A DNA stretch of 24,201 bases, taken from IMG/VR virus record IMGVR_UViG_3300009159_000311, positions 1 to 24,201 of that record, one strand, 5' to 3'. The DNA is from a virus. The position numbers were made by a program, and so were the translations under genes. The notes beneath the pieces are model-generated. The model had not been told where the DNA came from. It did not search any database and was given only the letters and a program-made list of their open reading frames with translations. Positions 12,987-17,931 of this stretch are shown here, one piece after another (positions within the stretch are counted from its first letter, which is position 1; each line of letters starts with the position of its first letter).

Positions 12987-13225
12987 TCCGCCTCACCGAA
13001 ACTTGGCGCGTGATAGATCCGCTCCAGGACCATGCAAGCCGGATCGGGGTTCTGAAGACCCGAGACGACATAGCTCGCCACTGGGTCCGTTCTATCGGCT
13101 GAAACGAACACGATCGAGGTGTCACGTTCCTTCACCACCAGCAGGCTGGTCCGCGGGCTGCGCACCAGCAGCGCAACCGTCAGCCGTTCCCAGAAGGTCA
13201 AGGTGGCCAGATGCGAGGCTTTCAT
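12983..13225 (-). CDS. Hypothetical 80-aa protein
   Basis: Start ATG 13225 is chosen over an earlier in-frame start because it overlaps the DUF3310 gene stop by ATGA. The product (KASHLATLTFWERLTVALLVRSPRTSLLVVKERDTSIVFVSADRTDP...VVSGLQNP) has a mildly hydrophobic N-terminal third, too polar for a clear membrane span, and a beta-rich middle. No family recognised; it is coupled on both sides by ATGA overlaps. Confidence 0.65.
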   Translation of the reverse strand: MKASHLATLTFWERLTVALLVRSPRTSLLVVKERDTSIVFVSADRTDPVASYVVSGLQNPDPACMVLERIYHAPSFGEAE

Positions 13226-13431
13226 GGCTCCAGTTTGCCGAGCAACCGGGCGAGATACCACTGCCCCTTAGCCAGTGAGTCCTCGCCCTTGTGCCGCTCG
13301 CGCCAGATGTACTTGATCGCGTTCCCCTTGCAGTAGCCGCGGAACTCCTCTGGCGTCAGTGCGGCCTCGATCGCGTCGATGCACTCGATCTCGCCTTGGC
13401 GGTAGTGCGGCGGCTGGTTGACCAAATCCAT
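13222..13431 (-). CDS. DUF3310 family small protein
   Basis: A 69-aa protein with the DUF3310 pattern: NQPPHYRQGEIECIDAIEAAL, TPEEFRGYCKGNAIKYIWRERHKG, then LAKGQWYLARLL. DUF3310 proteins are common in phages and of unknown biochemical role, sometimes described as nucleotide-kinase-like. ATG 13431 is chosen because it begins exactly where the conserved region starts and lies 1 nt after the upstream stop. The 3' end overlaps the next ATG by ATGA. Confidence 0.85.
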   Translation of the reverse strand: MDLVNQPPHYRQGEIECIDAIEAALTPEEFRGYCKGNAIKYIWRERHKGEDSLAKGQWYLARLLGKLEP

Positions 13432-13432
13432 G

Positions 13433-13735
13433 TCAGATAACAGTGCGGGTCTGGTAGTTGGGATCCTCAGGATCAGGGCCGAAGCCGCTGGCATCAGTTG
13501 CAGGCGCTGCTGGCACCGGCTCGGCAGGTTTGACCTCCAGCCAGGCGCGCAAGGCGTCTCCGGTTGGGGTCTTCTTGGGCCAAGCAATGAAGCGCAGCAG
13601 CTCCTTGGTGTCGGTGAACAGCATGGAGACATGGGGGCGCCAGGCCATGTAGCTGACGCCGTTCCAGCGATCGTGGCGGCGTTCAATGCGCAGGCCGCTG
13701 GCGGTAAACGTGTCAGCGATGGCCCCACCTCTCAA
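13433..13735 (-). CDS. Hypothetical ~100-aa protein, uncertain start
   Basis: The frame continues upstream into the neighbouring gene, so only part of it is likely used. Candidate starts are TTG 13735 (RGGAIADTF...) or GTG 13756; no ATG is suitably placed, and the next internal one would give a truncated product. The body (ASGLRIERRHDRWNGVSYMAWRPHVSMLFTDTKELLRFIAWPKKTPTGDALRAWLE) is followed by a Pro/Ala-rich disordered tail. It overlaps the end of the upstream gene, like others in this operon. No family recognised. Confidence 0.55.
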   Translation of the reverse strand: MRGGAIADTFTASGLRIERRHDRWNGVSYMAWRPHVSMLFTDTKELLRFIAWPKKTPTGDALRAWLEVKPAEPVPAAPATDASGFGPDPEDPNYQTRTVI

Positions 13736-14045
13736 GGGCGGCGCGGATAGAAGCACAGAACTCTTCTTTTGTGAAGCAGCGCTGCCAGCCATGAATATCA
13801 GGGTCCATTGCCTCCAATGGCACTTCCGTGGCAGCCTCCGCCCATTCTTCAATCTCCTCATCCGTCGGCGGCTCCGGCGGTGGGGTGGCTAGGGCGGCAG
13901 CAGTTGCAGCCATAGCGTCCATGAGTTTTCCCGTTATCTCAACGGATGACATCTTGCTAGCGGCTGGGTGCCTCAGCCCTGTGTAAAGCTGAATTGCCAC
14001 CAGCAGCTCCCTGCACAAAGCGCGAAAGTCCGGGGTGGTGATCAT
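13713..14045 (-). CDS. Hypothetical 110-aa protein with PPP-EE-W motif
   Basis: ATG 14045 overlaps the upstream stop by ATGA. Residues near the N-terminus (PDFRALCRELLVAIQLYTGL) are helical. The middle has TPPPEPPTDEEIEEWAEAATEVP, sharing a proline run, acidic pair and Trp with two other proteins of this operon (coded at 14256 and 14812). The C-terminus (WQRCFTKEEFCASIRAALERWG) has two cysteines. I recall this composition from small hypothetical proteins of cyanobacterial phages. Confidence 0.7.
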   Translation of the reverse strand: MITTPDFRALCRELLVAIQLYTGLRHPAASKMSSVEITGKLMDAMAATAAALATPPPEPPTDEEIEEWAEAATEVPLEAMDPDIHGWQRCFTKEEFCASIRAALERWGHR

Positions 14046-14263
14046 GGTTGGTTCTCCAGTTCGGTGGCGATGGCATAAATCTCTTGGTGAAGCTCCCACA
14101 TTTCAACGCTCCACTGAACGTTAATCGTTTGATCGGCAATAGCGTAAAGGGCGGCGGCTAGTGCTTCACGTTCCGGGTCGTGGGTCAGGCACGTCACCAT
14201 TGGATCTAGCTTGGCGTCCCAAGCATCTAACACCGCCTGAGCAGCGGGTGATAGTTCAGTCAT
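14042..14263 (-). CDS. Hypothetical 73-aa protein
   Basis: ATG 14263 is chosen because it sits 8 nt inside the end of the upstream gene (ATGACTGA overlap). The sequence (LSPAAQAVLDAWDAKLDP...REALAAALYAIADQTI) contains the LSPAAQAV and REALAAAL-AIADQ pieces that I recognise from small phage proteins of unknown function; the rest is helical. Its stop is coupled to the next start by ATGA. Confidence 0.7.
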   Translation of the reverse strand: MTELSPAAQAVLDAWDAKLDPMVTCLTHDPEREALAAALYAIADQTINVQWSVEMWELHQEIYAIATELENQP

Positions 14264-14612
14264 TGGGCAAAGCCTCCAGGGCGAGGCGGATAGTGTCGTC
14301 AGAGCTGTGTCCACATGCTTCAGCTAGCTTCTCCAACGCCTTGAGTCGCTTTAGCGCCTCCTCCTTCAAGCTCGGCAGCTTGGGGCGGCGAGAGTATTGA
14401 AGATCTTTTGCCAATGAAGGCATGTCAGCAGCGCAAGGATCTTTCAACCACTCACAACACGCCTCCAGCTCCTGGTCGGCACCCCATTGGGCGGCGCGAT
14501 CAATCATCCAATCCTCTCGTTGAACGCTAATAACAAAAAAGGGACATTCTGATTGCCACTGGCGCCTTAACTCTTCAGGCGGTGGTGTGATCGGGAAAGA
14601 TTGGTCAGTCAT
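14256..14612 (-). CDS. Hypothetical 118-aa protein, TPPPEEL family
   Basis: Begins TDQSFPITPPPEELRRQW, an N-terminal signature I associate with a widespread family of small cyanobacterial and phage proteins. The centre has DRAAQWGADQELEACCEWL, also characteristic, and the rest is charged helix (LKEEALKRLKALEKLAEAC). Function unknown; the modular look suggests a protein-interaction role (inference). The start shares one base with the upstream stop (TAATG), and its own stop overlaps the next gene by 8 nt. Confidence 0.75.
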   Translation of the reverse strand: MTDQSFPITPPPEELRRQWQSECPFFVISVQREDWMIDRAAQWGADQELEACCEWLKDPCAADMPSLAKDLQYSRRPKLPSLKEEALKRLKALEKLAEACGHSSDDTIRLALEALPND

Positions 14613-14815
14613 TAAGTCTCCATGTTGTGTTTTTTAGCGTGTTGCTTGCAGTACATCCCATCAGGGCCGTGGCCGCGCTTGCGGCTGCATTGATGTGGAA
14701 TCCGACCGTCAGATGGCCAAACTTCTTCAATACAGCGGGTCGGATCTTCAGCCTGGCCCATATAGCAACCGCTCCAAACGCCATAACGACGCTCGCCGTT
14801 GATAATGCGTGTCAT
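14612..14815 (-). CDS. Small putative zinc-binding protein (67 aa)
   Basis: The C-terminal half reads HQCSRKRGHGPDGMYCKQHAKKH, whose Cys and His residues (C43, H49, C56, H59) can form a zinc knuckle, a pattern recurring in short phage proteins. Two further cysteines (C17, C28) lie upstream. No function is known to me; a nucleic-acid or protein-binding finger is plausible. Start overlaps the upstream stop by ATGA. Confidence 0.7.
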   Translation of the reverse strand: MTRIINGERRYGVWSGCYMGQAEDPTRCIEEVWPSDGRIPHQCSRKRGHGPDGMYCKQHAKKHNMET

Positions 14816-15189
14816 CGCCCTGCCTCCTGCTCAAGTATGTCGGGGGCGTCAACCCAGTGCCGTTCACGCAGCCACCTCGCCACCTCCCGGCTGCCGGCCT
14901 GGCCGTGTGCTACGCCGAGGTCGTAGATGGCGCGGCGGGAAACCCACGGCCTGCAGCCCTTCTCAGAGTTCCAAATCTCACGCAGCTCCTCATCCGTCGC
15001 CACCGGGGGCGGGAGCATTTTCGTGGCGCCAGGAGAATGGTCGGCCTGGGCCTCCAGTGCCTCAACGCGGGCGCGGAGTTCAAGGATGCAGCGAAATGCG
15101 GAATCCCCGGTCATTGCCTCGCTGCTAGCCTTGCTCCAGTCGTACCTGTCAGCAGACCACTGCTCAGGTGTTGCCTCGTACTTGTTCAT
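14812..15189 (-). CDS. Hypothetical 125-aa protein with PPP-DEEL-W motif
   Basis: N-terminal part: EATPEQWSADRYDWSKASSEAMTGDSAFRCILELRARVEALEA, helical with a short coiled coil. Middle: LPPPVATDEELREIWNSEKG, the motif shared with the proteins at 13713 and 14256. The C-terminus (AIYDLGVAHGQAGSREVARWLRER) is a helix-rich segment I recognise from small cyanobacterial phage proteins. Start ATG 15189 is 8 nt after the RlpA-like stop, in the context AAAAACCATGAAC, without a Shine-Dalgarno. Confidence 0.75.
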   Translation of the reverse strand: MNKYEATPEQWSADRYDWSKASSEAMTGDSAFRCILELRARVEALEAQADHSPGATKMLPPPVATDEELREIWNSEKGCRPWVSRRAIYDLGVAHGQAGSREVARWLRERHWVDAPDILEQEAGR

Positions 15190-15197
15190 GGTTTTTG

Positions 15198-15515
15198 TTA
15201 GTGGTTAATTTGAACTTGTGCGGTGCCATCAAGCGGCACACCAAGGCGATAGGCGGCACCGGCTGATAGGTCGATGCTGTTGCAGTCGCACCGGTCACGG
15301 ATCGGCACCACCAGCGATCGGCTGCCGTGGGTGACGCGGACCCTGGCGCCACAGGGCAGCCATGGATGCGCGGCGCTGATGCCCCAGTGCTGATAGGGAC
15401 GGCCAGTGCAATAGTCAGGGCGGCCTGCATACCACGGGTCATAGACCGTGGCAGTCACGGTGCGTGCCTGGGCTGGCGCGGCGAGCATGGCAAGCAGCAA
15501 TAGAAGCATCCTCAT
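15198..15515 (-). CDS. Secreted RlpA-like double-psi beta-barrel protein
   Basis: The 105-aa product has an N-terminal signal peptide (MRMLLLLLAMLAAPAQA, cleavage likely after residue 17) followed by a small DPBB-like domain: VTATVYDPWYAGR, LPCGARVRVTHGSRSLVVPIRDRCDCNSIDLSAGAAYRLG. The VPIRDR...IDLSAGAAYRLG block corresponds to the conserved RlpA/expansin strand and helix. Family members act on or bind peptidoglycan; several cysteines suggest disulfides in the periplasm. ATG 15515 is chosen because AGGGAAG lies about 6 nt upstream and it overlaps the previous stop by ATGA. A lysis aid, or a change to the envelope during infection, are both possible. Confidence 0.8.
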   Translation of the reverse strand: MRMLLLLLAMLAAPAQARTVTATVYDPWYAGRPDYCTGRPYQHWGISAAHPWLPCGARVRVTHGSRSLVVPIRDRCDCNSIDLSAGAAYRLGVPLDGTAQVQINH

Positions 15516-15799
15516 GCCCACTTCCCTAGCAGGTGGCGGCGGCAGGTGGCGATCGCCTGATGCGCTTGCTTAGGCGTCATCACTGAACCGGTGTCATCCA
15601 TCGCCTGGCACACGTCAGCGTGCAACTGCTGGTAGTCGGCATCCCTGAAGTTCGGGCCGATGTCAGAGCAGAACTCCTGCCACAACCCCGTGTAGGTCGA
15701 GCGCAGCGGGTGCCCCTGTGACAGGGCAGCGCGGCCGCTGCGGGCATAAAGCGCGTCCATCATCGTGGCGCGTTGAAGGTCAAGTTGATGGGGTTTCAT
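15512..15799 (-). CDS. Hypothetical 95-aa helical protein
   Basis: Helical protein (KPHQLDLQRATMMDALYARSGRAAL...TYTGLWQEFCSDIGPNFRDADYQQLHADVCQAMDDTG...MTPKQAHQAIATCRRHLLGK) with three cysteines and no known domain. Coupled by ATGA to genes on both sides. The following gene's Shine-Dalgarno is inside its 3' end. Confidence 0.65.
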   Translation of the reverse strand: MKPHQLDLQRATMMDALYARSGRAALSQGHPLRSTYTGLWQEFCSDIGPNFRDADYQQLHADVCQAMDDTGSVMTPKQAHQAIATCRRHLLGKWA

Positions 15800-16002
15800 G
15801 AGTGATCTTGTAGTGCTTGGCGAATGTGGAGCAGTTCTTCACGGCGGGCTGCGACGTGCGCATTGCCAGGCAGCTGGCGCAGGTCTTCCAGTCGGATGTC
15901 GATCAGCCGGCAAAGCCGCAACCGCTCGTCCTGCTGTCCAGCATGGAACATGCCGGAATCGCTGATCAGCGCCTCCAGCTTGGCGCGGATGTCGTCAGCC
16001 AT
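15796..16002 (-). CDS. Hypothetical 68-aa charged helical protein
   Basis: ATG 16002 shares one base with the upstream stop (TGATG) and has GAAGG about 8 nt upstream; a GTG one codon earlier is possible. The protein (ADDIRAKLEALISDSGMFHAGQQDERLRLCRLIDIRLEDLRQLP...AARREELLHIRQALQDHS) looks like two amphipathic helices forming a hairpin. No family recognised. Confidence 0.65.
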   Translation of the reverse strand: MADDIRAKLEALISDSGMFHAGQQDERLRLCRLIDIRLEDLRQLPGNAHVAARREELLHIRQALQDHS

Positions 16003-16238
16003 CACACCACCTTCACTTCAGCGCCGGGCCAGCGGGCTTGCGCATAGCCGATCGCGTGCCGCTTTGATTCCGCCCGGGTGATCCAGGTCATTGGCTGGGC
16101 GCCGGGCTTGAAGACCAGCAAGCGAAACTCCCGGGTTTGATTGCCGGATCGTGGTCGGCTCACACCTTCACCGTGCTGGCTGGTGGGCAGTTCTTCGCTC
16201 CACTGCCAAGGCAGCATTGCTCCTGTCGTCTTAGTCAT
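16002..16238 (-). CDS. Hypothetical 78-aa protein
   Basis: Small basic protein (TKTTGAMLPWQWSEELPTSQH..., then REFRLLVFKPGAQPMTWITRAESKRHAIGYAQARWPGAEVKVV). The C-terminal half looks like a beta-hairpin plus helix fold (RESKRHAIGYAQARWPGAEV-like), similar in style to the next upstream protein (AEAKLIAEQ). Start overlaps the upstream stop by 8 nt (ATGACTAA). Confidence 0.65.
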   Translation of the reverse strand: MTKTTGAMLPWQWSEELPTSQHGEGVSRPRSGNQTREFRLLVFKPGAQPMTWITRAESKRHAIGYAQARWPGAEVKVV

Positions 16239-16410
16239 GGATTGCTGGATCGGTAACGGTTTCAGGGTTGAGCCATTCCATCTCGGAGAACCACGGCAAC
16301 CAGCCAGACTGCTCGGCGATCAGCTTGGCCTCAGCCAGCGTGTGAGCCATGATGTACTCAATCACGCTGGCCGAACGGATCTGGAAGAAGAATTGGCGGG
16401 GGGTGGTCAT
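16231..16410 (-). CDS. Hypothetical 59-aa protein
   Basis: ATG 16410 is chosen because CAGGAG lies 9 nt upstream and it overlaps the stop of the small membrane protein gene by ATGA. The sequence (TTPRQFFFQIRSASVIEYIMAHTLAEAKLIAEQSGWLPWFSEMEWLNPE) suggests a strand, a helix with AEAKLIAEQSGW, and a second strand. This resembles small phage proteins with a 'residues accumulate in helix then W' layout but no named family. Confidence 0.65.
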   Translation of the reverse strand: MTTPRQFFFQIRSASVIEYIMAHTLAEAKLIAEQSGWLPWFSEMEWLNPETVTDPAIHD

Positions 16411-16550
16411 GGCTTCAACTCCTGATGAGCAGCCGGGTGATTGTGATGTGCTTGTGCAGCTTGCTGGTTGGCGTTGTCGTAGGCGAGGGCATAGACGGCA
16501 ACCAGCAAAAACAAGGCGGCGGCGCGGTTCATCCAGATGTTGGTGATCAT
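16407..16550 (-). CDS. Small membrane protein with His-rich tail (47 aa)
   Basis: A 47-aa gene fitting exactly between two neighbours with ATGA overlaps at both ends. The protein starts MITNIWMNR and has a hydrophobic segment (AAALFLLVAVYALAY, residues 10-24), either a membrane anchor or an uncleaved signal. It ends with a polar tail containing QAHHNHPAAHQ. The downstream gene's Shine-Dalgarno (CAGGAG) is inside it. Coupling, hydrophobic layout and a Shine-Dalgarno in the right place support it; no family is known to me. Confidence 0.65.
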   Translation of the reverse strand: MITNIWMNRAAALFLLVAVYALAYDNANQQAAQAHHNHPAAHQELKP

Positions 16551-16741
16551 GATGCGAGCGCCTTGCAGACGCGGTAACGGGTGAGGTTGAGGCGAGCAGC
16601 AATCTGACGCTGGCTGAGGCCGGTGCGGCGCAGGATGCGGACGCGGCGATCGTCGGAAGCGGTAAGCCAGTCGATCACGGCGATCATGACCAGCAGAGGC
16701 AGGAACAGCTTCCAGACCAGCAGGGCGGTAAAGGTGAGCAT
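16547..16741 (-). CDS. Membrane-anchored helix-turn-helix protein (64 aa)
   Basis: ATG 16741 gives MLTFTALLVWKLFLPLLVMIAVIDWL, a clear transmembrane segment (about residues 4-26). It is followed by DDRRVRILRRTGLSQRQIAARLNLTRYRVCKAL, a compact helix-turn-helix of the resolvase/LuxR type (residues 31-62). The protein would hold a DNA-binding head at the inner face of the membrane. The frame is open upstream but only this start yields the anchor at the N-terminus. Its stop overlaps the next ATG by ATGA. A role in tethering or sensing is inference. Confidence 0.75.
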   Translation of the reverse strand: MLTFTALLVWKLFLPLLVMIAVIDWLTASDDRRVRILRRTGLSQRQIAARLNLTRYRVCKALAS

Positions 16742-16751
16742 GGGGGGAGTG

Positions 16752-16776
16752 GGTAAGGGAAAAGCCCCGAAGGGCT
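16752..16776 (-). terminator. Intrinsic terminator with UUCG loop
   Basis: Minus strand AGCCC-TTCG-GGGCT (plus 16776 to 16763) then TTTCCCTTA. The stem begins at the stop codon of the 85-aa gene, so it ends that transcript, with probable read-through to the membrane HTH gene 11 nt further on. Confidence 0.65.
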
Positions 16777-17033
16777 CAGGCGATTTGCATGTCCCAGCCG
16801 TTGTCCTTGACTGAATCTGAAGAGATGTACCAGCGGTGGAAGTTGGCGGATTCGGAGCCATCGTGCCAAGCCTTGGCCTTAGCGCGCTTGGTCGGGTAGT
16901 GCTCGGGCCTTGTGGCGTGCTCGAACCAGACAGACTTCTCGGTGCGCTTGATGCAAGTGACGGGGAAAGATGAGTGAGCGCAGCTGAGGGAGCCGTAATA
17001 GGTCTGTCCGACTTGGAAAGGAGCGCGGGTCAT
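16776..17033 (-). CDS. Hypothetical 85-aa protein
   Basis: Small basic protein (TRAPFQVGQTYYGSLSCAHSSFPVTCIKRTEKSVWFEHATRPEHYPTKRAKAKAWHDGSESANFHRWYISSDS) with two cysteines and a Tyr/Trp/His-rich middle; the beginning resembles a small SH3-like or beta-barrel fold. Start context CACACCGCCAACCATGACC, about 40 nt after the -10 of promoter element C. It is a single gene between a promoter element and a terminator, as is the 55-aa gene at 11476. Confidence 0.65.
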   Translation of the reverse strand: MTRAPFQVGQTYYGSLSCAHSSFPVTCIKRTEKSVWFEHATRPEHYPTKRAKAKAWHDGSESANFHRWYISSDSVKDNGWDMQIA

Positions 17034-17074
17034 GGTTGGCGGTGTGGGTGGGAGGCCTCGTCGGCCGTCCCCTA

Positions 17075-17126
17075 ATTATCCCCCACCACCTGTGGCGCAT
17101 CAATCAGGCTGTTACAGATCGTAATG
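17075..17126 (-). promoter_or_regulatory. Promoter/operator element, copy C (variant)
   Basis: Minus strand TTGATG, 17 nt, GATAAT (plus 17075-17080) is a good sigma-70 promoter. The spacer contains GCGCCACAGGTGGTG, matching the 18-nt block of copies A and B at 13 of 18 positions (17082-17099). Upstream lies GTTACAGATCGTAAT (17111-17125), related to the A/B dyads. The upstream dyad overlaps the stop codon of the zinc ribbon gene. Confidence 0.65.
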
Positions 17127-17375
17127 TGGCAGCGGTGGCCGGCCCTGCGGGAGCTGTGGCACAAAGTCAAGCTCCAGCGTCACCGGCACACGCAGCACCG
17201 GCTTGTTCTGGTGTTCCGAGGACCACCCGATCGAGTACCGGCTCACCTCCGCCTCCACCGTGAACCACATGTGCCCGCACGCTTCACAGACCCGCTTCCG
17301 CACCACCTGATCTGGGACCCGGTTGTTGACGATCACCACTCGATGGCGGCTGTGGCTGCACTTCGGGCACTGCAT
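17112..17375 (-). CDS. NrdR-type zinc ribbon protein
   Basis: The 87-aa product opens MQCPKCSHSRHRVVIVNNR and continues VVRKRVCEACGHMWFTVEAEV: C3-x2-C6 and C30-x2-C33 form a zinc ribbon closely resembling the N-terminus of NrdR (RRRxCxxCxxRFTTxE). The ATP-cone domain of NrdR is missing; instead a beta-rich tail follows. It may bind DNA as a local regulator. Being the last gene of the recombination operon, with promoter element C over its stop, it is a reasonable candidate regulator of that element (inference). Start shares a base with the upstream stop (TGATG). Confidence 0.75.
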   Translation of the reverse strand: MQCPKCSHSRHRVVIVNNRVPDQVVRKRVCEACGHMWFTVEAEVSRYSIGWSSEHQNKPVLRVPVTLELDFVPQLPQGRPPLPHYDL

Positions 17376-17740
17376 CAGAACAGATCGTCATAAGACACGT
17401 CAACCACCTGCACCGGAGCAGCAGCAGGTGGCACCGCCGCCAGCAGGGCCTCCTCAATCGCCTTCAGCGTCTTGAAGTCCGCCTCGATCGAAAGCCCCAG
17501 ATATTTCACCCCACCCTGGCTGGTGTTGTTGTATCCGTTCACCCGCAGCGGCACCTCGCCATTGTCGTTTGGCGCTGCGTTCATGATGTAGCTGGCAAAC
17601 GCCATCCGGTCCTCCTCCTTGATTCCGAACACCCCGTCAACATCGGGATACTTCTTGCTGGCGTCGTACCGGTCACCCAGCCGCTGCTGCAGCTTCTCAG
17701 GGGTGTTCTTGAAGATGGCGCCTTTTATTTTGAAAGTCAT
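17375..17740 (-). CDS. Putative ssDNA-binding protein in the recombination operon
   Basis: A 121-aa protein (TFKIKGAIFKNTPEKLQQRLGDRYDASKKYPDVDGVFGIKEEDRMAFASYIMNAAPND..VPLRVNGYNNTSQGGVKYLGLSIEADFKTLKAIEEALLAAV) with beta-rich body, then an Ala/Pro linker and an acidic tip ending VVDVSYDDLF. The layout of a compact body, flexible linker and acidic tip with final Phe is that of SSB proteins, and the location next to RecT supports a ssDNA-related role. I cannot confirm an OB fold by eye, so this is inference. Start overlaps the HTH gene stop by ATGA. Confidence 0.5.
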   Translation of the reverse strand: MTFKIKGAIFKNTPEKLQQRLGDRYDASKKYPDVDGVFGIKEEDRMAFASYIMNAAPNDNGEVPLRVNGYNNTSQGGVKYLGLSIEADFKTLKAIEEALLAAVPPAAAPVQVVDVSYDDLF

Positions 17741-17931
17741 GGTTGGTCGTGGGTGATGGTGTTGGCCTTTTCGTATTGCCCCACCTCGGCCAGGGGATAG
17801 AGCACGCGCCCTTCAATGCGCACATAAGCTGGCCCGGTTGATTGCCGTCGCCAGCGAATCAAGGTCTGGCGATGAACCTGCCAACGCGCTGCCAGTTGCG
17901 CGTCGGTCAGAAACTCAGAAGATGTCGTCAT
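17737..17931 (-). CDS. Small helix-turn-helix (excisionase/MerR-like) protein
   Basis: A 64-aa protein: EFLTDAQLAARWQVHRQTLIRWRRQSTGPAYVRIEGRVLYPLAEVGQYEKAN. The order of helix, turn, recognition helix (QTLIRWRR), then YVRIEGRVLYPLAEV wing is the HTH_17/excisionase fold, which binds DNA to bend it or regulate. It may regulate the operon or, if an integrase exists outside the window, act in excision. Its first 17 nt overlap the end of recT in another frame, so its initial codons also code the RecT acidic tail. Confidence 0.8.
   Translation of the reverse strand: MTTSSEFLTDAQLAARWQVHRQTLIRWRRQSTGPAYVRIEGRVLYPLAEVGQYEKANTITHDQP

Noticed and set aside
12584-13278. Overlapping + strand open frames (about 100-137 aa) in the GC-rich zone
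   Set aside because: Arg/Pro/Ser-rich composition typical of out-of-frame GC-rich DNA; the coupled - strand genes explain the region.
15164-15442. 92-aa - strand frame overlapping the RlpA-like gene
   Set aside because: Out-of-frame with the gene that has a signal peptide, Shine-Dalgarno and recognisable domain.
16743-16750. GGGGGG run and other homopolymers as possible recombination signals
   Set aside because: Short, in a non-coding gap beside a terminator; no second copy or flanking repeat seen.
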